The notes: generated by a model from the sequence alone, not told the origin. Counted from the first letter of the stretch, positions 8,181 through 18,137 are shown. The stretch is DNA of 64,000 nt from Paenibacillus prosopidis (GCF_003337375.1 NZ_QPJD01000006.1:45172-109171); one strand, 5' to 3'. A program made the numbers and translations.

Positions 8181-9281
8181 TCACTGTGCAAGCCGCTTAC
8201 CCTTCATTTTTTTTATCGCGAAATAAAGAACAAACAGCAGAGGGATATAAGCGATAACGAAATAAATTCCAATTTGCGAAGTGAAACGGCTTAAAGCATA
8301 GATTTTAGTCTGATCGTTAAATGGTTGAGCTGCGATAAAAAGGAACGCGAGTACGACAACCAAAAATAACTTTGGCTTTAACGCAAACAATCTTTTCGTT
8401 AATCTTGTGCAACACCATAATGGAATGCAAACGGTTGGGATGATGATCATGAGCCAAATAAAAATGAACAGATATTCGAATCTCTCAAGAAATGGCACTT
8501 CGATGATTTTCATCATCTCTAAGGTAGGCCAAAGAGTTCGACTCAGATGTCCTTGGCTGAAATAAAGGAGGGTAACGATTAATAGCGCCAGATACTTGAT
8601 TGTGCTAAAAAGCAGGGCAAAATGCGCCCATTTTATGTTGGTTTGCGGGGACTTTAAAAATGGAAAATACAACAGCAATGATTCAAAACCGAGAAAGACA
8701 ACACTCGAAGATTGCGAGGACTTCAATAAGTCTGAGAAAGAATGGTTGAATATAGGGAAGAAATAATTCAACTGCCCGTGTTGCAATGGAAAATATAACG
8801 AGAACATGAGCCCGGTGGATAATAGTACGCTAAAAAAACAAAAACCCGTCAGGACTCTGAAACCTCCGGTTATTAAGTAGTATAAAATGATAAGAAGCGC
8901 AAGCGATAATTCCCACGTCTTTAAAGCGGGAAAAATCCATACCTGAAGGATGTTGATGTAAGCCAGCAGGACCGTAAGCGCAATAATAAAGAAGTATCCG
9001 ATCAACAATAGGGATACAGCGTTTCCCAAGAACCTGCCGAAGCAATAACGGTGAACATCGATGATATCCTTGGAAGGATTATTCAGGATCTTAACCATCA
9101 TCCATAATACAATATGTAAGCATAATCCTGCGATAATGACGGCTATCCAAGAATCTTGTCCGGCGCCTTCAATAATCTGACGTTGAAAGCTGAGCATGCC
9201 GATTCCCGTTTGAGTGGAATGAATGAGAAAAAATACAAGAAAGCCGGATATTTTGTAATTTTCTTTAACTGCGCAGTGCAT
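8181..9281 (-). CDS. Spore germination protein, GerB-type permease subunit
   Basis: A 366-residue protein with about ten hydrophobic segments, of the endospore germinant-receptor B family (amino acid/polyamine/organocation transporter fold). HSTQTGIGMLSFQRQIIEGAGQDSWIAVI near residues 21-50 is typical of GerKB/GerAB proteins. In the spore inner membrane the B subunit is thought to bind the germinant. It is the last gene of a three-gene operon; its ATG shares one base with the stop of the C-subunit gene (TAATG). The organism should therefore form spores. Which germinant it binds is unknown. Confidence 0.9.
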   Translation of the reverse strand: MHCAVKENYKISGFLVFFLIHSTQTGIGMLSFQRQIIEGAGQDSWIAVIIAGLCLHIVLWMMVKILNNPSKDIIDVHRYCFGRFLGNAVSLLLIGYFFIIALTVLLAYINILQVWIFPALKTWELSLALLIILYYLITGGFRVLTGFCFFSVLLSTGLMFSLYFPLQHGQLNYFFPIFNHSFSDLLKSSQSSSVVFLGFESLLLYFPFLKSPQTNIKWAHFALLFSTIKYLALLIVTLLYFSQGHLSRTLWPTLEMMKIIEVPFLERFEYLFIFIWLMIIIPTVCIPLWCCTRLTKRLFALKPKLFLVVVLAFLFIAAQPFNDQTKIYALSRFTSQIGIYFVIAYIPLLFVLYFAIKKMKGKRLAQ

Positions 9282-10339
9282 TATGACCCCACTCCTGATT
9301 GAGAAAAGATAACTTCAGTATGGATGATAAAATTAAGCTTTGGATAGGTATCTCTATAAAAATCCTCTTCGTTCCATTCTTTTAATTTTCCCCTGTACAA
9401 TTCTCCAAACCCGGCAGGGTCGACGTTACGACTTTGGAATTTTTCGATTACGGCAACGATCTTCCGCTGAAGCTCATCTTCGACTCGACTTTTCAGATCG
9501 CTCATTTCTTTATTGTCCAGCAAGTTTACGGTTGCCGGATATTCTTTGACCTGAACATGTAAAACAAAAGAAACAACAGCCTTTTCATTCGTGAGGGATA
9601 TGTTCCTTTTGCCATTTAACAAATTCATTAAAATGTGTTCGTTCTTGCCCGTTGCCAACTCCAATTGCCCTGTCAGGTTTTTATCTTTCAGAAGCTTTAG
9701 AAAAAAAGCCTCTTGACGGTTGATTTGCAGCGTGAATTTTTCTCTTTTAAAGATACCTGCCCCGTCCATATGCAATAGTCCGTCCGGGTCTATATTCACA
9801 ATCGGCAAGAAGATATCTTGGCCTTCGCCAAAATATTGATTCAGCAATATGTTTAAATTTGTTGTCGGCGTATTTCCCTCCTTCATGTTTTGTTCAATTA
9901 AATTCGAAAAATAATAAGGTGGTTGTTTCAAAGAATGCGTGAGTATCTTGTTCGAAGTTTGATTGGTTAGAACAACGGTAGTATTGCTTCCCATCACGGG
10001 ATCGCGGAGAAGCGAATGGATAAGCTCTGAGATTCTATGCTTCGCAAAGTCTTCGCTTAATACCAATGTACGGGTCTGGCCAAGCGCGATCGGGAACTGG
10101 GATTGGGCCGTGAACGACGCAGTAATGCCTTGAACCGTGGCCGATTGTCCTTTCATTAATAAAAGCGGACTGCCTCTATGCGTAGTTTTGTACAACGGGT
10201 ACGATGCAAAGCCCTTTATGGCTTGTCCTTCCATGTCATATCCTAAACTTTGCACAATCTTTATTTCATCAATGATTTGTAATTTGGCGCATCCCGACAG
10301 AACGAGAGCCAGCGATAAGCTTAGACCAATCATCTTCAT
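9281..10339 (-). CDS. Spore germination lipoprotein, Ger(x)C family
   Basis: The C subunit of a germinant receptor, 352 residues from the ATG at 10339 (MKMIGLSLSLALVLSGCAKL). That start gives a proper lipoprotein signal with lipobox LSGC and follows CCAGGAGAAG. An upstream in-frame start at 10396 would lie within the A-subunit gene end and spoil the signal. The domain order fits the family: an N-terminal mixed domain, a repetitive middle, and a C-terminal domain with the NxxDPxGFG motif (NVDPAGFGE). The order is A-C-B; in many operons it is A-B-C. Confidence 0.88.
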   Translation of the reverse strand: MKMIGLSLSLALVLSGCAKLQIIDEIKIVQSLGYDMEGQAIKGFASYPLYKTTHRGSPLLLMKGQSATVQGITASFTAQSQFPIALGQTRTLVLSEDFAKHRISELIHSLLRDPVMGSNTTVVLTNQTSNKILTHSLKQPPYYFSNLIEQNMKEGNTPTTNLNILLNQYFGEGQDIFLPIVNIDPDGLLHMDGAGIFKREKFTLQINRQEAFFLKLLKDKNLTGQLELATGKNEHILMNLLNGKRNISLTNEKAVVSFVLHVQVKEYPATVNLLDNKEMSDLKSRVEDELQRKIVAVIEKFQSRNVDPAGFGELYRGKLKEWNEEDFYRDTYPKLNFIIHTEVIFSQSGVGS

Positions 10340-10364
10340 CGTATCTTCTCCTGGGTATAAGATT

Positions 10365-11837
10365 CTATTCTTCGTTAAAGTTGTCACCTTTATCATTTCT
10401 CGGACGGACGTTGTACCGTTTCTGCGTGAGCGGACGCAGGTACCCCGGGCGTAAATAAGAGGATTCGACGGAAGAGCGAACGAAACTGTCTCGATAATCC
10501 TTGTAACGGAAAGGGAACATAGGGACGAGATAGGGATTGCCTAACGACTTTAGTCTCAAGAGGTGTCCCAAAATAAGCACAATCCCCATCATAATGCCAA
10601 GTCCCCCCCATAGAGCGGCAAGGCCGATTAACGGAAACCGTAAAAAACGAATGGTGTTCGACATTTTATAAATAGGAGTCGTAAATGAAGCAAGAGCGGA
10701 AAGAGAAACGAAAATGAGCAGAATATTGCTTGTGAGGGCGGCAGCTACCGCCGCTTGCCCGATAACAATACCGCCGACGATACCCAGCGTTTGGCCCACC
10801 TTCGTGGGGAGCCTGGCTCCTGCTTCGCGCAAAAGCTCGATCGTTATTTCTAGAAACAACGCTTCCACGACCGGCATAAAGGGTACGTTGACTCTTGAGT
10901 CAATAATGGAACCCATGAGTTCCCAAGGGATGACCGAATAGTGGAAACTTGTGACGGCTACATAGATAGGGGTTGCCATAATGGAAAAAAGTACCCCGAA
11001 ATACCGGATGAGGCGAAAGAAGGAACCAATAACCCATGGGAGATAATAATCTTCAGGAGAAATGAAAAAATCGAAGATCGTTGCAGGTCCGATTAATACA
11101 TACGGAGAGCCGTTGCATACGATGACAAGCTGTCCGGAGATCAGGGCATATTTGATGCGGTCAACTCGTTCGGACGTCATAAATAAAGGGAAAGGCGAAT
11201 TGGAGTTATCTGTAATGATTTGGTCAATAAAAGAACTATCGAAGATGACGTCGAAATCAAAATCAGAAAGTCTTTGTCTAACGGTGTTAACGTGTTGACG
11301 GCTTGTTATCCCGTCAATGTAACCAATAGCGACTCTAGTTTTGGATAAGGAACCGACGGTGCTTTCTTCAAATTTGAGTTTATCCGACTTGATGATTCTG
11401 CGAATCAGCTTCAGATTGGTATCGATATCTTCGACAAACCCGACTTTCGGTCCGACAACGCTGTATTCGTTTTCGGTATCGTTATTTTTGCGAATGGCGC
11501 TGTTTAAATCACTGATATTGATTAATATTCCTTCGTTATAGTTTTCGTCCAACTGTATAAAGACGAAACCGTTCATTAAATGCTCCATAATTTCATCGGC
11601 TCCAGATGATACCCTTATATCCTGAATAGGGATTAGAGCGCGCAATTCCTGCAGATGATTAATACTGTTCTCCGGAGTTTTGAGAAAGGTCAATATTTCG
11701 TGATGCAATTGTTCTTTGCTAATGAGCGTATTGTAATAGGACAAATAAAAAGAGTTCCATTTTGTATGCACGCTGGTTTGAGCAAAATCGTCGGATCCGG
11801 ATAATTCTTTTAATGAGTCGTAGAAAGTCCTTTGCAT
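10365..11837 (-). CDS. Spore germination protein, GerA-type subunit
   Basis: A 490-residue A subunit of a germinant receptor. A soluble N-terminal half (to about residue 245) precedes about five membrane segments. Family hallmarks are VGFVEDIDTNLKLIRRII, then TRVAIGYIDG, GQLVIVCNGSPYVLIGPATI, and FMPVVEALFLEITIELLREA with RLPTKVGQTLGIVGGIVIGQ. Recent work on GerA receptors describes A subunits as forming a pentameric ion channel. It is the first gene of the minus-strand operon. The C-terminus is basic, as usual. Confidence 0.92.
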   Translation of the reverse strand: MQRTFYDSLKELSGSDDFAQTSVHTKWNSFYLSYYNTLISKEQLHHEILTFLKTPENSINHLQELRALIPIQDIRVSSGADEIMEHLMNGFVFIQLDENYNEGILINISDLNSAIRKNNDTENEYSVVGPKVGFVEDIDTNLKLIRRIIKSDKLKFEESTVGSLSKTRVAIGYIDGITSRQHVNTVRQRLSDFDFDVIFDSSFIDQIITDNSNSPFPLFMTSERVDRIKYALISGQLVIVCNGSPYVLIGPATIFDFFISPEDYYLPWVIGSFFRLIRYFGVLFSIMATPIYVAVTSFHYSVIPWELMGSIIDSRVNVPFMPVVEALFLEITIELLREAGARLPTKVGQTLGIVGGIVIGQAAVAAALTSNILLIFVSLSALASFTTPIYKMSNTIRFLRFPLIGLAALWGGLGIMMGIVLILGHLLRLKSLGNPYLVPMFPFRYKDYRDSFVRSSVESSYLRPGYLRPLTQKRYNVRPRNDKGDNFNEE

Positions 11838-12027
11838 GTATGTACCACCTATCGGCTTATGAAAAAAGTCATGAGCTTATCATTTACCAACTATAAATTT
11901 GTTATTCATAGATGTCGGGAATTAAAATGGTTCCGAAAATTGGTATTGGAGCGATTACTCCTTGGAATAAGTGATTTTCTCTATCCTCGGGAGATAAGAA
12001 GCAGTACAAAAACTTAAGGAATTTAGT

Positions 12028-12066
12028 CAGTCCCGATGATGGTTAGATCTCATCGGGACTTTTTTA
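12028..12066 (+). terminator. Rho-independent terminator
   Basis: AGTCCCGATGA pairs with TCATCGGGACT, followed by six T. Nothing intact on the plus strand lies immediately before it; the intergenic stretch 11838-12027 shows no convincing gene. It may be left from a lost gene. A similar CCCGAT/ATCGGG terminator stands at 37550. Confidence 0.8.
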
Positions 12067-12174
12067 TTTAGAGATGTATTTCTATATCTACGACTGGAGA
12101 AAGGTTTAAACGAGTAAGTAACATACCTGAATAATCAAGTCGATGTTGCTAGGTAAGAACCTCCGATGGGGTAA

Positions 12175-12734
12175 ATGCTCGACTAGCGTGAAATGAGTGC
12201 GGCAATGCCGGCATTATTAACAAGACCATCTAGACGTCCATAAGTCTCGACAGCAAATTCGACCAATCTCCTTACATCTTCTTCTTTGCTTACATCTGTT
12301 TTGAAGAAGGATGCTTCACCGCCACTAGCGTTTATCTCATTTACAACCTGCGTTCCCTTTTCTGTGTTGATATCTGAAACAACGACTTCCATGCCATTCT
12401 CTGCGTAACAAAGCGCAATCGCTTTTCCTAGTCCGTCTGCGGCGCCGGTTACAATTGCGACTTTTCCTTTTACGCTCGAAAAATCTTCATATTATGTCCT
12501 CCATTCAAAATATCAAAATACTGTGTTCTTTACGTTCTATACCATCTGCCTTCTACATTAAGGAATTCCGATAGGCTTATCTAACGTTTTGACGACTTTC
12601 ACGATAATACTTTAACGACTTTCTAAACCATGACGACTACGGCGGATGCAGGACGGACGGCTTGTTGAAGTAATTGTCAATCCAAATAATATATAAAATC
12701 ATTTTCTACCAATGATGCTCAACTAGCGTCAAAT
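12175..12734 (+). repeat. Direct repeat pair flanking the broken SDR (12175-12194, 12715-12734)
   Basis: ATGCTCGACTAGCGTGAAAT at 12175 and ATGCTCAACTAGCGTCAAAT at 12715 agree at 18 of 20 bases in the same orientation. The SDR homology stops inside the left copy. The pair looks like the footprint of a deletion or insertion that removed the rest of the SDR gene. Confidence 0.6.
12183..12507 (-). pseudogene. Short-chain dehydrogenase, truncated and frameshifted
   Basis: The minus strand encodes the first 40% of an SDR: FSSVKGKVAIVTGAADGLGK, then GMEVVVSDINTEKG and YGRLDGLVNNAGIA. The ATG behind GGAGG (about 12499) is out of frame with this by one base. The protein ends at a stop two codons after the homology, inside a 20-base direct repeat (12175). 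The catalytic YxxxK is missing, so the gene is dead. Confidence 0.85.
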
Positions 12735-12835
12735 TTTCATGACATGTACAATGGAACGAGCTGTTATATAATAACGGAAAATAAATTTTCGAAGCGTTCA
12801 TACAATTGCCAACTTCAACTAGAGGTCGTGAAAAT
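12508..12835. other. Intergenic region before the sensor kinase
   Basis: No gene is seen. It holds the broken SDR's former leader, the right copy of the 20-base repeat, and presumably the kinase promoter: TGTTATATAATAACGG near 12762-12777 contains a good TATAAT, with no obvious consensus -35. Confidence 0.5.
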
Positions 12836-14596
12836 ATGGAATACCTTAAAAAATTGCCGATAAGAGTTCAATTATCTATGTTGGTCATTATCATTATCGT
12901 AATCGTTATTTTTATTATTTTTACCAATTACTTCAAAGCAGCTAATGTCGTGGAAAAGAAAAATGAAGAATACTTTACAGAAATGATTTCTCAAATGAAT
13001 CAAACCTTATCTTCCAACAGCGATGTTGTGAAGCGAATTATTCAAAATATTTCTTATAATTCGCCCATCGTCCAGCAATATTTGACTGAGACTAATCCGG
13101 CAGCGAAATTTGTGCAATATAATCAGCTGAAAAGCTATATTTCAGACATGACCAGTATGAAGGACGGTATTTTGGATATCGCGCTGATCGGAAGCAACGG
13201 CACGAAATTCAACATCAACGGCGATATCAGTAACCTCGTCCCGCTTAAAGATGAAATACCGGAAAAACAGCTTTATTATTTTACGGCCTTGAAAACGCTC
13301 CCTTTCAATAATGAAAACAAAAATGTATTTATTGCGGGGGCTCAAATCTATTCCATTGACAATTTAGAAAGCACGAAAGCAATCGGCACGCTTCTGGTTG
13401 TTATGGATGCAAACGCTCTACTCGGCTCCTCAAACAAAGCGTTACGGATCAGTGGAAGTAAAGCCTATGCATTGGACCGCAATGGCAACGTTTTTTTTAC
13501 CAATGATGACGAGATAAAGCCTGGCAGCGCCTATCCACCCCTCTTATCGTTGGAAAAAGATGGGGATGTTATCATTCAGAAAGGCGCGGTTCCCGATATT
13601 GGGGGAGAAATTATTTTCAAGCTGCCGAAAAGCGAGCTTCTTAGCGGCATCGAAGAAATTCGCAAGCAATCTTTTTTGATCTTCTTTATTTCCTTGCTTT
13701 TATTGGCCATCCCTTTTTTTCTAGTAATCAATAATATTCTTCAGCCTTTAAAGAAGTTAATGCGGTTAATGAATGAAATCAAGTTAGGCAAACTGAACAA
13801 TCTTCGAAAGCGGATCAGTCTGCAGGGATATGCGGAAATCATTATCATGGCAAACGATTTCAATGAGATGCTGGACGAAATTGACGACCTGACTCATCGC
13901 CTGTTGGAAAGCAAGACAAGACTGTACGAGGCGGAATTGGTCAAAAAGCAGTCCGAAATGGCGTATTTGCAAAGCCAAATTAATCCGCACTTTTTATATA
14001 ACACGCTGGAGTCCATCAATGGAATTGCGGCGAAAGAAGGGGCTGACAAAATATATCATATGACAAAAGCGCTGTCCCTTGTTTTTCGTTATAGCGTGAA
14101 AGGAACGGATACGGTTCCGCTTCGCGAGGAGCTCGCGATGATTAAAAGCTTTATCTACATTCAAAAAATCCGTTTCGGCAACCGGTTTGAAGTGAAATAT
14201 CATTTTCCCGAAGAGATTTTGGAGTACAGGGTTCCGAAAATGATTTTGCAGCCGATCGTGGAAAATGCGATTTTTCACGGAATTGAGCCGAAAAGCGGGG
14301 AGGTCTTATTGGAGCTGGCAGGAGAGATTTCGGGAGATATGATCTTGTTAACTGTTAAAGACAACGGAATGGGCATGGATGATGAAAAGCTTCGTATGAT
14401 AATGAATAGCTTGTCTGCCAAGCAGGGGTTAATAGGCCAAAACCAGGATTGGACCATAAGCATTGGATTGGCGAACGTAAACAATCGGGTAAAATTGAAA
14501 TATGGGAACGAGTATGGCATTATAATCGAAAGTGAACCCGGGTTGGGTACAGAAGTTGTCATTATGATGCCGGGTGGGAGTGACTCCGATGTTTAA
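12836..14596 (+). CDS. YesM-type sensor histidine kinase
   Basis: A 586-residue membrane kinase. The start is the ATG at 12836 behind AGAGGTCGTG. The first membrane helix is at about residues 12-32, followed by a 245-residue extracellular sensor region, a second helix near 283-305, and a HAMP linker. The His_kinase domain carries the phospho-acceptor His385 (INPHFLYNTLES). The ATPase domain has the N-box NAIFHGI, then DNGMGMD and GLANVNNR. It pairs with the response regulator, which overlaps its 3' end, and stands before LplB/LplC/LipO-type genes. It probably senses an extracellular oligosaccharide and switches on that transporter. Confidence 0.93.
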   Translation: MEYLKKLPIRVQLSMLVIIIIVIVIFIIFTNYFKAANVVEKKNEEYFTEMISQMNQTLSSNSDVVKRIIQNISYNSPIVQQYLTETNPAAKFVQYNQLKSYISDMTSMKDGILDIALIGSNGTKFNINGDISNLVPLKDEIPEKQLYYFTALKTLPFNNENKNVFIAGAQIYSIDNLESTKAIGTLLVVMDANALLGSSNKALRISGSKAYALDRNGNVFFTNDDEIKPGSAYPPLLSLEKDGDVIIQKGAVPDIGGEIIFKLPKSELLSGIEEIRKQSFLIFFISLLLLAIPFFLVINNILQPLKKLMRLMNEIKLGKLNNLRKRISLQGYAEIIIMANDFNEMLDEIDDLTHRLLESKTRLYEAELVKKQSEMAYLQSQINPHFLYNTLESINGIAAKEGADKIYHMTKALSLVFRYSVKGTDTVPLREELAMIKSFIYIQKIRFGNRFEVKYHFPEEILEYRVPKMILQPIVENAIFHGIEPKSGEVLLELAGEISGDMILLTVKDNGMGMDDEKLRMIMNSLSAKQGLIGQNQDWTISIGLANVNNRVKLKYGNEYGIIIESEPGLGTEVVIMMPGGSDSDV

Positions 14597-16028
14597 AGTC
14601 TTTCTTGTAGACGATGAAGAGATGGTGATCGAGAGTTTAAAAGCATGCGTGGACTGGAACAAATATGGGTTCGAGGTCGCGGGCTTTGCCTTGAGAGGCG
14701 AGGAAGCGTTCAAAATGATTGCGGTCATGAAACCGGATGTCGTATTTACGGATATCCGGATGCCCGGCATGAGCGGTCTTGAACTCATTAAACGTTTAAA
14801 GGATACATTCAATCCTGCTCTGGCAATCGTTGTAAGCGGGTACGCCGAGTTTGCCTTGGCACAGAAAGCGATTAATTACGGCGCCTTCGGATACTGCTTG
14901 AAGCCGTTCGACGAAGGCGAGATTATCGGTTTCCTGAAAAAAGCAAGGGCGGTTCTGGAGGAGCGCGACACATCCATTGCTACAAAAATATGGGATCTTA
15001 TGGAGGAAAATCATACGGGGGCAAGTGTTGGTTTACGCAGGATGTTAATCTTGTCGGGAATCGATCTGGAATCGGCTGAGGGCATGAAGGCAATCGTCAC
15101 GATCGGAAAAAGCAAGCTCAAGCTTGACGGGGTGCGAGGCTGCGTCATCTTGAATATAGGATTCGGCAAATACGCTTACCTGATTCAGGAGAACCTTGAT
15201 AGCCAATTGCAAATCGATTTGCGGGAAGCGGCAGCCAGCGGAATAAAGGGAATCGGAGTCAGCGGCATCATCCGCAAGGAAGAACAGATCAAAGAAGCGA
15301 TTCATACGGCTGAAATCAACGCGTACCGCTACTTTATAACCGGCGAGCCGTGCAGCGTTTCAGATGAAGCAGCCAACGAAGCAGCGGGCGGGCCGGAGAA
15401 AGATCATTCCATCAAAAAAATGGAGGAAACCATCGGCAAAAACGATATTGCTGCGCTTTTCGATTTGCTTGACGAGACGGGAGCCTCATTTGCGAGCGGG
15501 CAATTGCATATGAAGCATGCTTTGATCGTTTACAATCAGATCATGTCGTTCGCTCATAAGAACGATGAAGAACCATACGAAGATTATATGTATTCCTTGG
15601 ACCAGCTTGCAGGATTGTTCAGTACCGCTCATGACATGCTGCTGTTCCTGAAAGAACGGTTAAGGGAGAAGCTCGAAACGACAACGGGGTGGAAGCTTCT
15701 TCATGTGAGGAATCGAACATTCAAAGCTATCTTAGCCTATGTCGATGAAAATTATTGCCGCGACATATCGATTTCAAGCATTTCAAAACAATTTAATGTG
15801 AATGGCAACTACATAAGCCAGCTGTTCACGAAGGAAGTCGGAACAACGTTCACGCAATATTTGTCAAAGCTGCGGATCGATTATGCTTGTCAATTGCTCA
15901 CGACCACGGATCTTCCCATCAACGAAATAGCCGAAAAGACAGGGTATGACGATAACTTCTATTTTAGCCGGATTTTTAAAAGAATGAAGGGAACATCGCC
16001 CAGCGCCTACCGGGTTGGGAAGCAATGA
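14589..16028 (+). CDS. YesN-type response regulator, REC plus AraC HTH
   Basis: A 480-residue cytoplasmic regulator. Its ATG lies inside the last codons of the kinase gene; GGTGGGAGTG just upstream is the ribosome-binding site. The receiver domain (about 1-120) has the acidic pair DDEE, phospho-acceptor Asp55 in FTDIRMPGMSG, and Lys at KPFD. The middle 250 residues are a family-typical linker. The C-terminal AraC double HTH (about 380-478) includes NVNGNYISQLF and INEIAEKTGYDDNFYFSRIF. It likely activates the ABC operon at 16250 and the enzyme at 19961. Confidence 0.93.
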   Translation: MFKVFLVDDEEMVIESLKACVDWNKYGFEVAGFALRGEEAFKMIAVMKPDVVFTDIRMPGMSGLELIKRLKDTFNPALAIVVSGYAEFALAQKAINYGAFGYCLKPFDEGEIIGFLKKARAVLEERDTSIATKIWDLMEENHTGASVGLRRMLILSGIDLESAEGMKAIVTIGKSKLKLDGVRGCVILNIGFGKYAYLIQENLDSQLQIDLREAAASGIKGIGVSGIIRKEEQIKEAIHTAEINAYRYFITGEPCSVSDEAANEAAGGPEKDHSIKKMEETIGKNDIAALFDLLDETGASFASGQLHMKHALIVYNQIMSFAHKNDEEPYEDYMYSLDQLAGLFSTAHDMLLFLKERLREKLETTTGWKLLHVRNRTFKAILAYVDENYCRDISISSISKQFNVNGNYISQLFTKEVGTTFTQYLSKLRIDYACQLLTTTDLPINEIAEKTGYDDNFYFSRIFKRMKGTSPSAYRVGKQ

Positions 16029-16045
16029 AAAAGCTCAAAAAATAA

Positions 16046-16078
16046 ATTCGGCCGCATCAGGCCGGATTTTTTTTTTTT
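16046..16078 (+). terminator. Rho-independent terminator after the response regulator
   Basis: TTCGGCC and GGCCGGA pair (one G-U) around GCATCA, followed by twelve T. It separates the two-component operon from the ABC operon. Confidence 0.88.
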
Positions 16079-16133
16079 GCGCTGATGGACAATACTTCGT
16101 GAATCATGGATTTTTCTTATGTACACTCAGCAA

Positions 16134-16147
16134 ATATAACGCTTTCA
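16134..16147 (-). promoter_or_regulatory. Candidate cre (CcpA) site
   Basis: Read on the minus strand it is TGAAAGCGTTATAT, close to the cre consensus TGWAARCGYTWNCW with one mismatch. It lies about 100 bases before the ABC permease gene, where CcpA could repress in good carbon supply. Similar sites precede the other sugar operons in the window. Confidence 0.5.
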
Positions 16148-16249
16148 TTTCGTATCAATCGTACATTTTTGCCTAACCTGCGTGAATGTTCCTGTCGATA
16201 AAAGTCGATTATTATAGAGCTGTAATGAAAAAGATAGAGGTGAACAGGA

Positions 16250-17209
16250 TTGGAAACGGATACGGAACTCAAACTTCAAAGCAGCATGACCCTGAGGCAG
16301 ACAGGCAATCGATTATGGAAGGAAATCGTAAAGCATAAGTACCTGTATATACTTGTAGCTCCCGTTGTTATTTTTTACATTGTATTCACCTACATTCCTA
16401 TGTATGGAATTGTACTCGCTTTCAAAGAATTCGACTATTCCAAGGGAATACTCGGAAGCCCATGGAATAACTTTCAAAACTTTAACGAAGTATTCGCCAA
16501 CCCGGATTTTCGGGTCGCCTTTCGCAATACGTTACTGATCAGTTTAGGGAGGCTAATCATCGAATTTCCGGTTCCGATTGTCCTTGCCTTGCTGCTGAAT
16601 GAAATATCGAAAGGCCGGATGACGCGTATTTTTCAAACGGTTTTTACTTTTCCGCATTTTATCAGCTGGGTTGTATTAAGCGGAATTGTTGTCGGGATCT
16701 TCAACGATCAGGGCTTATACAATCAAATATTAACGGTTCTGGGGATAGAGAAAACATCCGTATTGACGGATGGCCCAGGATTCACGGCTGTATTGTTTCT
16801 ATCAAACATTTGGAAAGAGGCGGGCTGGTCGTGCATTCTTTATTTGGCGGCAATCGCGGGAATCAATCCGGAGCTGTATGAAGCGGCTTCCGTCGATGGC
16901 GCGAATCGGTTTCAACAAATGAAAGCGATCACTTGGCCGGTGTTGAAATCGACCGCAGCCGTACTCCTGATTTTGGCCGTAGGCAACATCATGAACGGCG
17001 GATTTGATCAAATCTTTAACATGTACAATCCCGCCGTTTATGATTACGCGGATATTCTGGACACTTATGTATATCGCAGCGCATTTACGGATGCGACAGG
17101 GTTCGGGTTTTCGACGACCGTTGGGCTTCTGAAGTCCGTGATCAATTTCGCTCTGCTGTTCGGCGCCAATTACCTTGTCAAAACCATTGGAAAGGAGGAG
17201 GGTTTGTAA
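16250..17209 (+). CDS. Carbohydrate ABC transporter permease, LplB type
   Basis: A 319-residue inner-membrane permease with six membrane helices. The start is TTG at 16250 behind GAGGTGAACAGG; no ATG nearby fits. YKYLYILVAPVV-like first helix, FTYIPMYGIVLAFKEFDYSKG and the cytoplasmic EAA loop EAASVDGANRFQQMKAITWP (about residues 207-226) are typical of the LplB/YteP group that imports oligosaccharides such as unsaturated galacturonides. No ATPase is encoded here; in this family a shared MsmX-type ATPase is normally supplied from elsewhere. It is followed directly by the partner permease. Confidence 0.92.
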   Translation: METDTELKLQSSMTLRQTGNRLWKEIVKHKYLYILVAPVVIFYIVFTYIPMYGIVLAFKEFDYSKGILGSPWNNFQNFNEVFANPDFRVAFRNTLLISLGRLIIEFPVPIVLALLLNEISKGRMTRIFQTVFTFPHFISWVVLSGIVVGIFNDQGLYNQILTVLGIEKTSVLTDGPGFTAVLFLSNIWKEAGWSCILYLAAIAGINPELYEAASVDGANRFQQMKAITWPVLKSTAAVLLILAVGNIMNGGFDQIFNMYNPAVYDYADILDTYVYRSAFTDATGFGFSTTVGLLKSVINFALLFGANYLVKTIGKEEGL

Positions 17210-18085
17210 GTGAAGAACAAAATGAGTTTGGCCAATCTGATCATAACCATTTTTCTTTCAATCCTGGCATTCATTGCTTTGTTTCCTTTTTATCAAACGA
17301 TTATGCTTTCGTTTTCTACGGTTACCGATGTCGGTTCAGGCAAGCTGTTTCTGTTTCCGTCAACGTTCGATTTGTCATCCTATAAGTTCTTATTACTCGA
17401 AGGGAAGGTTACTCAAGGGCTAATCATATCCGTGATCGTAACCATAGCTGGAACCGTTATGAGCTTGATCGTAACGACCGCCGGAGCCTATGCTTTGTCC
17501 AAAAAAACCTTGCCCGGCAGAAACCTTATCTTTAATGGCATTATCTTTACGATGTTTTTCTCCGGCGGTTTAATCCCGTATTTTCTTACGCTGCAAAAGC
17601 TTCATTTTCAAAACAGTCTGCTTGTTATGATCATTCCTCTGGCCGTTAATACCTTTTACCTTATTTTGATGAAAAACTTTTTCAATACGATTTCACCGTC
17701 TTTGGAGGAATCGGCCAGAATCGACGGAGCGCAGGATATTACGATTCTGGTGCGGATTGTAGTGCCCGTATCCATGCCTATCATTGCGACGATGATCCTG
17801 TTCTATGCCGTAGACCGGTGGAACGAATGGTGGGTGCCTACGCTCTTTATTAACGATACGAAATTGTATCCGCTTCAATTGGTCTTGCGAAATGCATTAA
17901 CGAACATGAGCCAAATTATTGGCAACGCAGCGGGCTCTCAACTGGCGGCGGGTACACAGAACATTTATGGAGATTCCGTCAGATCCGCAATGATTGTTAT
18001 TTCCGCCGTCCCGATTATATTGGTATATCCGTTTATCCAGAAGTATTTTGCTAAAGGCATCATGATCGGATCGATCAAAGGTTAA
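17210..18085 (+). CDS. Carbohydrate ABC transporter permease, LplC type
   Basis: A 291-residue permease with six helices. It begins with GTG at 17210, right after the stop of the LplB-type gene, with AAAGGAGGAG nine bases upstream. The motif FSGGLIPYFLTLQKLHFQNS and the EAA loop ESARIDGAQDITILVRIVVP are characteristic. The C-terminal IQKYFAKGIMIGSIKG matches the family ending. It forms the membrane channel with the preceding protein and takes substrate from the lipoprotein at 18138. Confidence 0.93.
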   Translation: MKNKMSLANLIITIFLSILAFIALFPFYQTIMLSFSTVTDVGSGKLFLFPSTFDLSSYKFLLLEGKVTQGLIISVIVTIAGTVMSLIVTTAGAYALSKKTLPGRNLIFNGIIFTMFFSGGLIPYFLTLQKLHFQNSLLVMIIPLAVNTFYLILMKNFFNTISPSLEESARIDGAQDITILVRIVVPVSMPIIATMILFYAVDRWNEWWVPTLFINDTKLYPLQLVLRNALTNMSQIIGNAAGSQLAAGTQNIYGDSVRSAMIVISAVPIILVYPFIQKYFAKGIMIGSIKG

Positions 18086-18137
18086 TAATATTAGCGAAAG
18101 CTTTTATTATATATAAAATGATAAAGGGTGAGTCTTC

